A DNA stretch of 64,000 nt from Rufibacter roseolus (GTDB lineage: Bacteria; Bacteroidota; Bacteroidia; Cytophagales; Hymenobacteraceae), in assembly GCF_017916365.1 (NCBI RefSeq), contig NZ_JAFMSU010000001.1, forward strand, positions 496,001-560,000. The letters run 5' to 3'. The notes under the pieces are model-generated. The model did no database searches. It was given only the letters and a program-made list of their open reading frames with translations, and was not told the DNA's origin. How positions within the stretch are numbered: position 1 is the first letter of the stretch; the number at the start of each line of letters is the position of its first letter. The position numbers were made by a program, and so were the translations under genes. This document shows positions 58,945 through 64,000 of this stretch, one piece after another.

Positions 58945-60483
58945 TTAAGCAGCGTACTGGGCCAGCTTGGTCAACGCGGCATCAATCCGGCTTTCAGTTT
59001 CTTCCCGGCCGATGATCTCAATGATGGCCATCAGGTCTGGGCCTGCTTCCACGCCGGTCAGGGCTATTCTCAAGGCCTGCATTACCTGGCCAATTTTCAA
59101 GCCATTGCGCTCCAGAACCTGTAGCAACAGGGCTTTTACAGAATCAGCGTTGAACTCTGGCAGAGAAGCTAGCTCGTTTCTGAATTCCTCAAAGGCTCCG
59201 GCAGCAGCAGCCGACCATTTCTTGGCCGCTACCTGCTCATTGTACTGCGTTGGCGCCACGAAGAAGTAAGCAGCCTCTTTCCAGAAATCCTGCGGGAAGG
59301 TCACGCGCTCTTTCATCAGGCTCACGATCTTCTCGGCGCGCTCTTCAGAGCACTCAATGCCTTGCTCGGGCAGGGCTGCCAGCAGGTACTGGGCTAATTC
59401 TGCGTCTGGTTTGGCGCGCAGGTATTGCTCATTGTACCAACGGGCTTTCTGGATATCGAAACGGGTACCGGATTTACCGATGCGCTCAATGCTGAAGGCC
59501 TCAATGAGTTCTTCCATAGAGAAGATCTCTTGCTGCGTGCCCGGGTTCCAGCCCAGGAAGGCCAGGAAGTTCACGAAACCGTCTGGCAGGTAACCCGCCT
59601 CTCGATAGCCGCTTGATTTCTCGCCGGTCACCGGATCTACCCAGTTCAGCGGGAATACCGGGAAACCTAACTTATCACCGTCGCGCTTGCTCAGTTTACC
59701 GTTGCCATCTGGTTTCAATAGCAGCGGTAAGTGTGCGAACTCCGGCATAGTGTCTTCCCACCCGAAGTAGCGGTACAGCAACACATGCAGTGGGGCACTT
59801 GGCAACCACTCCTCGCCTCTGATCACGTGGGTGATGCCCATCAGGTGGTCATCCACGATGTTAGCCAGGTGATAGGTTGGCATGCCGTCAGACTTCATCA
59901 AAACTTTGTCATCAATGGCCGAGGAATGCACCATTACCCAACCTCTGATCAGGTCTTTCAGACGAACTTCTTCTTTACGGGGCACTTTCAGACGGATCAC
60001 ATATGGGTCACCGCTCTCCAATCTGCGTTTCACCTCATCCTCCGGCAAAGTGAGGGAGTTCTTCATAGTGGCGCGGGTGATGGCGTTGTACTGTGGGGTG
60101 GCTACCTTAGCGGCTTTCAGGCGCTCGCGCATTTCTTCCAGTTCCTCAGCAGTGTCAAAAGCATAATAGGCGTGGCCGGCGTTCACCAGTTGCAGGGCGT
60201 AGTCCATGTACATGGGCTTACGCTCAGACTGGCGGTAAGGGGCGTGCGGGCCGCCGTGCACCGGGCTTTCGTCCAGTTTAATGCCGCACCACTCTAAGGA
60301 GTCAAAGATGTATTGCTCGGCGCCGGGCACAAAGCGGGTTTGATCTGTATCTTCAATGCGCAGTATCATTTTACCGCCCATTTTTTTAGCAAAAAGGTAA
60401 TTATACAGCGCTGTGCGTACCCCACCAATATGCAGCGGCCCGGTAGGGCTAGGGGCAAAGCGTACTCGTACTTCTCTTTCCAT
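58945..60483 (-). CDS. gltX: Glutamyl-tRNA synthetase
   Basis: 512 residues from the ATG at 60481-60483 (MEREVRVRFAPSPTG); the 15 upstream codons are leader. Class I HIGH-like motif PSPTGPLHIGG and KMSKS-like KLSKRDGDK. Charges tRNA-Glu. Conserved anticodon-binding C-terminal domain present. Promoter lies just upstream. Confidence 0.96.
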   Translation of the reverse strand: MEREVRVRFAPSPTGPLHIGGVRTALYNYLFAKKMGGKMILRIEDTDQTRFVPGAEQYIFDSLEWCGIKLDESPVHGGPHAPYRQSERKPMYMDYALQLVNAGHAYYAFDTAEELEEMRERLKAAKVATPQYNAITRATMKNSLTLPEDEVKRRLESGDPYVIRLKVPRKEEVRLKDLIRGWVMVHSSAIDDKVLMKSDGMPTYHLANIVDDHLMGITHVIRGEEWLPSAPLHVLLYRYFGWEDTMPEFAHLPLLLKPDGNGKLSKRDGDKLGFPVFPLNWVDPVTGEKSSGYREAGYLPDGFVNFLAFLGWNPGTQQEIFSMEELIEAFSIERIGKSGTRFDIQKARWYNEQYLRAKPDAELAQYLLAALPEQGIECSEERAEKIVSLMKERVTFPQDFWKEAAYFFVAPTQYNEQVAAKKWSAAAAGAFEEFRNELASLPEFNADSVKALLLQVLERNGLKIGQVMQALRIALTGVEAGPDLMAIIEIIGREETESRIDAALTKLAQYAA

Positions 60484-60509
60484 GTTGTATAGGTATTTCA
60501 ATCGAGGTG

Positions 60510-60517
60510 CAAAAGTA
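60510..60517 (-). promoter_or_regulatory. -7 element of gltX
   Basis: Minus strand TACTTTTG, exact TAnnTTTG; TTTA 19 bp further upstream is a possible -33. Leaves a ~20 nt leader. Confidence 0.6.
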
Positions 60518-60640
60518 CGGTATTTCAAGTCTTCCGTAAAGCTTTTATCCTTAAAACCTTGCGTCTCTGTTTACTAATTATTCCGGGCTGGTTTTCCCTG
60601 CTTCTCAGGGCTTTTGCTTAGGAAACCACTTGTGTTCCAA

Positions 60641-60648
60641 TAAGTTTG
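60641..60648 (+). promoter_or_regulatory. -7 element of the YihY-type gene
   Basis: TAAGTTTG, exact TAnnTTTG. TTTG at 60613-60616 is 24 bp upstream, slightly long spacing. Confidence 0.5.
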
Positions 60649-60693
60649 TAAACCTGCCGCTTTTAGTACGTATGAAGGAGGAAAATAAACTAC

Positions 60694-61686
60694 ATGCTGA
60701 AAAGTAAGCTAAAGAAGGCTTGGAGTATCATTGTAGAGGTTTGGCTGGATTTTCTGGACAACAACTCGTTCCAGAAAGGAGCGGCCTTGGCTTACTATAC
60801 CATATTCGCGCTGCCGCCTATCCTGATCATCATGATCAATACCGCCGGGGCCATCTTTGGGAAAGATGCGGTGCGGGGCCGGGTGTACGAGCAACTGCGT
60901 GATCTTCTGGGCAGTAAAGGGGCCTACGATATTCAGGAGATGGTAGAGAACATCAACCAGTCGGCTGACTTTACCTTTGCCACTGTGGTGGGGGTGTTTA
61001 CCTTGCTTATAGGGGCCACCGGGGTTTTTGTCTCCCTGCAAGAGTCACTGAACCAGATTTGGGGCGTGAAACCCAAACCCCGAAACGAGTACCTGAAGCT
61101 GCTCTGGGACCGGCTGCTATCCTTCGCTATGATTCTGGCCATTGTGTTCCTGCTGCTGGTGAGTCTGGTAGTGCACACCGCATTGGTGGCCATCACCTCT
61201 TTCCTGACAAACCGGATTGATGAGTCTATCCTGCAACTCACCTGGATTGTCAATTGGGTGGGTTCCACGGGGGTGGTCACCTTTCTGTTCGCGTTGATCT
61301 ATAAATTTCTGCCCGATGCCAAAATCAGGTGGGGCGATGTTTGGATAGGGGCCCTGGTCACGGCCGTCCTCTTTTCGCTGGGAAAATCATTGATTGGCCT
61401 CTACCTAGGAAACAGCGACTTTGCCGGTATCTATGGGGCCGCGGGCTCGGTGATTGTGGTGCTCACCTGGGTGTTTTATACCTCGCAGATCGTTTTCATC
61501 GGGGCCCAGTTCACTTTGGTGTACGCCCGCCGCTACGGAGCTGATATCTATCCTTCAACCTACGCGGTACGGGTCATCAACAAAGAAGTGGAGGTGGGGC
61601 ATGCCCCCGTGAACGATGAACCAGGCCCTAATGAGGCCAAAGCCAAAGGCGAAGACTGTGAAGTTGACGAGAAGGTAAAGGATTGA
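60694..61686 (+). CDS. YihY/BrkB family inner-membrane protein
   Basis: 330 residues, about six transmembrane helices. YihY hallmarks: FQKGAALAYYTIFALPPILIIM, GATGVFVSLQESLNQIWGV, KFLPDAKIRWGDVWIGALVTAVLFSLGKSLIGLYLG and GAAGSVIVVLTWVFYTSQIVFIGAQFT. Cytoplasmic acidic tail. Function uncertain (once misnamed RNase BN). AAGGAGG lies 15 bp before the start, rare here. Confidence 0.9.
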   Translation: MLKSKLKKAWSIIVEVWLDFLDNNSFQKGAALAYYTIFALPPILIIMINTAGAIFGKDAVRGRVYEQLRDLLGSKGAYDIQEMVENINQSADFTFATVVGVFTLLIGATGVFVSLQESLNQIWGVKPKPRNEYLKLLWDRLLSFAMILAIVFLLLVSLVVHTALVAITSFLTNRIDESILQLTWIVNWVGSTGVVTFLFALIYKFLPDAKIRWGDVWIGALVTAVLFSLGKSLIGLYLGNSDFAGIYGAAGSVIVVLTWVFYTSQIVFIGAQFTLVYARRYGADIYPSTYAVRVINKEVEVGHAPVNDEPGPNEAKAKGEDCEVDEKVKD

Positions 61687-61799
61687 ATGAATGAGAGAAT
61701 AAAAGGACGGATGTCTGCTTAAAGCCTGTTTTCCTGAAGACTGCCTTAAAATATATCAGGTAGACTCCATTACAATTCCATTCTCTCATTCATTCAATC
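61681..61799. repeat. Nested inverted repeat between convergent YihY and RidA genes
   Basis: Perfect 20 bp arms: GATTGAATGAATGAGAGAAT (61681-61700, including the YihY stop) and its complement at 61780-61799. A palindrome-family copy (61715-61752) lies between them, so the whole can fold as a long hairpin. Confidence 0.75.
61715..61752. repeat. 40 bp palindrome family, copy 22
   Basis: CTGCTTAAAGCCTGTTTTCC, TGAAGACTGCCTTAAAAT. Inside the 20 bp nested inverted repeat. Confidence 0.65.
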
Positions 61800-61812
61800 T
61801 CTCCATCACTCA

Positions 61813-62196
61813 TTAGAATTTAACCGCGATGCAGGAGATCTCCACATTCACATCTTTGGGCAGGCGGCTTACCTCCACGGTTTCGCGGGCCGGCGGATTG
61901 CTGGTGAAATAGCTTCCGTACGTCTCGTTAATTGCCCCAAAGTTGCCCAAGTCTTTCACGAAGATGCTGCACTTCACCACGTTGCTGAAGTCCATGCCTG
62001 CTTCCTGCAGAATGTACTGGAGGTTCTTCATGACCTGGTGCGTCTCGGTTTGGATATCTGCCTGTACTAATTGGCCAGTTTCCTGATCCAGGGCGATCTG
62101 TCCAGAGATATACAAGGTATTACCGGCCATTACGGCCTGACTGTAGGGGCCGATGGGGGCCGGAGCAGATTTGCTTTCTATGATGTTGGTTGCCAT
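61813..62196 (-). CDS. RidA family enamine/imine deaminase
   Basis: 127 residues from the ATG at 62194-62196 (MATNIIESKSAPAPIGPYSQAV). RidA/YjgF signature ISGQIALDQETGQL and the C-terminal Arg/Glu site NPPARETVEVSRLPKDVNVEISCIA. It hydrolyses reactive 2-aminoacrylate-type imines. Divergent from the next gene. Confidence 0.94.
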   Translation of the reverse strand: MATNIIESKSAPAPIGPYSQAVMAGNTLYISGQIALDQETGQLVQADIQTETHQVMKNLQYILQEAGMDFSNVVKCSIFVKDLGNFGAINETYGSYFTSNPPARETVEVSRLPKDVNVEISCIAVKF

Positions 62197-62212
62197 ATGC
62201 AAAATGGTTAAT

Positions 62213-62240
62213 CTGTATCTTTACAGGCTTAAAGGTACAG
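62213..62240. promoter_or_regulatory. Overlapping divergent promoters in a palindrome
   Basis: CTGTATCTTTA, CAGGCT, TAAAGGTACAG: 11 bp arms with one mismatch, containing a rightward TATCTTTA and a leftward TACCTTTA -7 element, for the 62245 gene and ridA. Confidence 0.5.
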
Positions 62241-62244
62241 AAAT

Positions 62245-62658
62245 ATGAACACATTGGTTTTAGCCACGGAAGAGCAGGAAGCAGAAGTAAGCCTTAAATT
62301 CTATAACAGAGCCTATTTGCATTTACAAGACCCGGCAGAACTGAAAGCCTGGCTTCCGCAAGCGAATTTAGTGATTGATTTGCTTCTGCATGAGAGACCA
62401 GAGCGCCTGGCGCAATACAACCAGCAAGGCAAAGGCGACAAACTAACCGTGTTCTTCAACGCAAACCATCTAAACCTAACGGAGTTTACCTCAGCTTACT
62501 CCCCACTCAATTTCAACCTAGCCGGATTAATAGGCGAACCACTTGTGAACAAAGAAGTTCTGGAAGTAGTCCCTCTTCGCGAGGATTCCCACCGCTCTAT
62601 TGACAAGGCTTTCGTGTTCCTGGCCTCGCTTTACCAATTGGTGAAGAATCACAAATAG
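62245..62658 (+). CDS. Protein of unknown function, 137 residues
   Basis: MNTLVLATEEQEAEVSLKFY... The N-terminus (TLVLAT plus acidic helix) and LPQANLVIDLLLHERPERL look like a Rossmann-type alpha/beta domain, but no cofactor motif GxGxxG is present. The middle FFNANHLNLTEF and GEPLVNKEVLEVVPLRE fit further strands. Probably soluble and cytoplasmic. Shares a divergent promoter palindrome with ridA. Confidence 0.7.
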   Translation: MNTLVLATEEQEAEVSLKFYNRAYLHLQDPAELKAWLPQANLVIDLLLHERPERLAQYNQQGKGDKLTVFFNANHLNLTEFTSAYSPLNFNLAGLIGEPLVNKEVLEVVPLREDSHRSIDKAFVFLASLYQLVKNHK

Positions 62659-62659
62659 G

Positions 62660-62697
62660 GGTTTACAGCCTCTTTTCGCGAAAACAGCCTCAAAACA
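62660..62697. repeat. 40 bp palindrome family, copy 23
   Basis: GTTTACAGCCTCTTTTC, GC, GAAAACAGCCTCAAAAC: arms complementary at 14 of 17 positions. 2 bp after the stop of the 137-residue gene. Confidence 0.7.
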
Positions 62698-62727
62698 GAA
62701 GGGTTTTATTGAGCCTTTGCTATTCTT

Positions 62728-62990
62728 CCGCTGGCGCGAGCGTCCCGCTCGTGTGCACGTATTGCAGAAAGGACTTTGTCGGGCTTTTCAGAGATAAGGT
62801 TCTCCAGCCTACTCAAGCCCTATCGCTCCTCCTCTTCTGTCATCTTGGAAAGATCTTGTGGGCGAACTAGAAAGGCATTAGAGAAACGGCACTACCGCTT
62901 GCCCACAAGATCCTTGCAGGATGACAAAGGTGTGGGTGAAGTGATTATCAGCAATGCGTACGGACACGAGCGGGACGCTCGCGCCAGCGG
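62728..62990. repeat. Compound nested REP element
   Basis: Outer inverted units CCGCTGGCGCGAGCGTCCCG... (62728-62760 and reverse complement 62956-62990) enclose inner inverted units GTCATCTTGGAAAGATCTTG... (62837-62880 and 62897-62926). The inner unit is the repeat found at 54573. Confidence 0.8.
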
Positions 62991-63005
62991 GGGAAGTATC
63001 CTTAG

Positions 63006-63049
63006 CTTGTTTTAAGGCTGTTTCCCAAAAACCAGCTTAAAACAGCAAG
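63006..63049. repeat. 40 bp palindrome family, copy 24
   Basis: CTTGTTTTAAGGCTGTTTC, CCAAAAAC, CAGCTTAAAACAGCAAG. Its right arm is shared with the terminator at 63039. Confidence 0.65.
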
Positions 63050-63080
63050 GGCAGCCGTAACGCTGCCCTTGCTGTTTTTA
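63039..63080. terminator. Terminator of the DUF1501 gene
   Basis: AAAACAGCAAGGGCAG / CTGCCCTTGCTGTTTT, perfect 16 bp stem, 8 nt loop, T tail on both strands; 26 bp beyond the DUF1501 stop. Confidence 0.85.
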
Positions 63081-63105
63081 TGAGTTGATGTGGTTAACTT
63101 TAGAA

Positions 63106-64000
63106 TCAGCCCTGGCGCATTACGCCTATTTTCTCACCGGTAAAGTCAGGGAAGAGGACTTTGTCATTCTTGATGTTTAGGTGTTTTCCGGCTACTTCGC
63201 TGAAAATACTCCGGAAATCTGTAGTGACGGGGAGGTCGCGGCCGTCTTCCAGATTTTCTTTGGCCAGCGGCGGCACGTGGCCGTGCACCATTCCGCCGTT
63301 CACGTCGTTGCCTAAGATAAATAGGCAGGAGCCTCGGCCGTGGTCGGTGCCGTTACTGCCGTTCTGGTGCACGGTGCGGCCAAACTCGGTCATCGTCATC
63401 ACGTTCACGTCATCCTGGTAGGCGTCCAGGTCTGTCCAGAAGGCGGTGATGCTTTGGCTCAGGTCATTCACGTTGCGGGCGAAAGTGCCGTTGGAGGTCC
63501 CTTGGTTGTAGTGCGTGTCCCATCCACCGGACTCGGCGAAAGCCACTTCCAGGCCCACGTCCATCTTGATCATCTGAGCGATCTGCTTCAGTGATTTTCC
63601 CAGCCCGGAGTTAGGGTAGACCGCATTGTTGGCCGGAATGTAGTTCTTGGAATCTATCTTTTGCAGCATCTTCACGGCCTCAAAACTCTCTTTGCCGGTT
63701 TTGTTCAGCAGGGAAGACGAGGTCTGGTCATACAAATCCTCAAAGTTCTTGGAGGCTAACGCCGCACCCTGTTGGTTTCCGCGCATCTGCACCCCGAAAT
63801 CCTGTAGGTTGCTGATGGCAATAGCGGCATGGTCGCCGTAGAAAGAGCGGGGCAACGATGACGTGAGGCTGACTGCCTGGAACGGGGTGGGCTCGTGGCC
63901 CAGTAAACCCACGGCCCGGTTGAGCCATCCGCTGGCTGTGCCTTTGTCAAAAGGGGTGCCGGTTTCCATGTAGTCCTGCGCATCGAAGTGGGAGCGGGTG
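63106..64000 (-). CDS. DUF1501 protein, 5' end cut by window edge
   Basis: 298 codons visible; the frame is open through the right edge (TRSHFDAQDYMETGTPFDKG...), so the internal ATG at 63969 is not the start. DUF1501 hallmarks: SHFDAQDYMETG, MDVGLEVAFAESGGWDTHYNQG, VNVMTMTEFGRTVHQNGSNGTDHGRG, and GGMVHGHVPPL. Related to alkaline-phosphatase-superfamily-like secreted proteins, usually paired with a DUF1800 gene beyond the window. Function unknown. Confidence 0.92.
   Translation of the reverse strand, partial: TRSHFDAQDYMETGTPFDKGTASGWLNRAVGLLGHEPTPFQAVSLTSSLPRSFYGDHAAIAISNLQDFGVQMRGNQQGAALASKNFEDLYDQTSSSLLNKTGKESFEAVKMLQKIDSKNYIPANNAVYPNSGLGKSLKQIAQMIKMDVGLEVAFAESGGWDTHYNQGTSNGTFARNVNDLSQSITAFWTDLDAYQDDVNVMTMTEFGRTVHQNGSNGTDHGRGSCLFILGNDVNGGMVHGHVPPLAKENLEDGRDLPVTTDFRSIFSEVAGKHLNIKNDKVLFPDFTGEKIGVMRQG

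Noticed and set aside
2711-63049. Palindromes as a CRISPR array
   Set aside because: Copies are degenerate, singly placed and kilobases apart; no spacers or cas genes.

Overview
The window looks like a chromosomal segment of a Bacteroidota bacterium, most likely Cytophagales, family Hymenobacteraceae (Rufibacter/Pontibacter-like). This is inferred from gene families (TonB receptor plus DUF4249, DUF5687, head-GIN/DUF2807, DksA-like protein without zinc cysteines, coaX-OMP-lptC-CNNM-PPIase order, recF-DUF721 order), from promoters of the TTTG / TAnnTTTG type, from the near absence of Shine-Dalgarno sequences, and from a moderate G+C content by eye. I see no rRNA, tRNA, CRISPR array, prophage, intact insertion sequence or biosynthetic cluster.

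Layout. 1-8 kb: a truncated outer-membrane protein, a two-domain oligopeptide-type ABC ATPase, RNase R, a polyprenyl diphosphate synthase, a rhomboid protease and a fasciclin protein. 8-19.5 kb: a DUF4249 lipoprotein/TonB receptor pair, a head-GIN adhesin-like protein, a lipoprotein, a patatin-BamA-like protein, an HTTM membrane protein and a secreted M28 peptidase. 19.6-29 kb: glutamate dehydrogenase, an ECF sigma factor with a membrane partner (flanked by two ~400-470 bp direct repeats), a DUF5687 permease with its ATPase, a YdjM-type hydrolase and cardiolipin synthase. 29-38 kb: thioesterase, DUF721, recF, pdhA, a YfgM-like protein, ribH, a DksA-like regulator, scpB and rluB with a very long Arg/Asp/Gly-rich N-terminus. 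38-46.5 kb: the envelope-biogenesis run coaX, outer-membrane protein, lptC, a 52-residue membrane protein, a CNNM/CBS protein, a PpiD-type isomerase and a TPR protein. 46.6-64 kb: a PH-domain gene broken by one stop codon, recJ, an S9 peptidase, GH25 lysozyme, lptB, a GH3-family ligase, cytochrome c, an AIM24-like protein, gltX, YihY, RidA and a truncated DUF1501 gene.

The genes are ordinary core and envelope genes. The unusual content is between them. At least 25 copies of a degenerate ~40 bp palindrome (ideal arms GTTTTAGGCCTGTTTTC and GAAAACAGGCCTAAAAC, 2-4 nt loop) sit in intergenic gaps, several touching stop codons and some fused with clear intrinsic terminators. A second layer consists of REP-like inverted pairs, a covarying multi-hairpin module in three copies, a 24 bp inverted pair and a nested compound element at 62.7-63.0 kb. 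Together these behave like a structured genome-wide intergenic repeat system; I know of no described family that matches the 40 bp palindrome. Two small genes (40893-41051 and 47166-47282) are also proposed.
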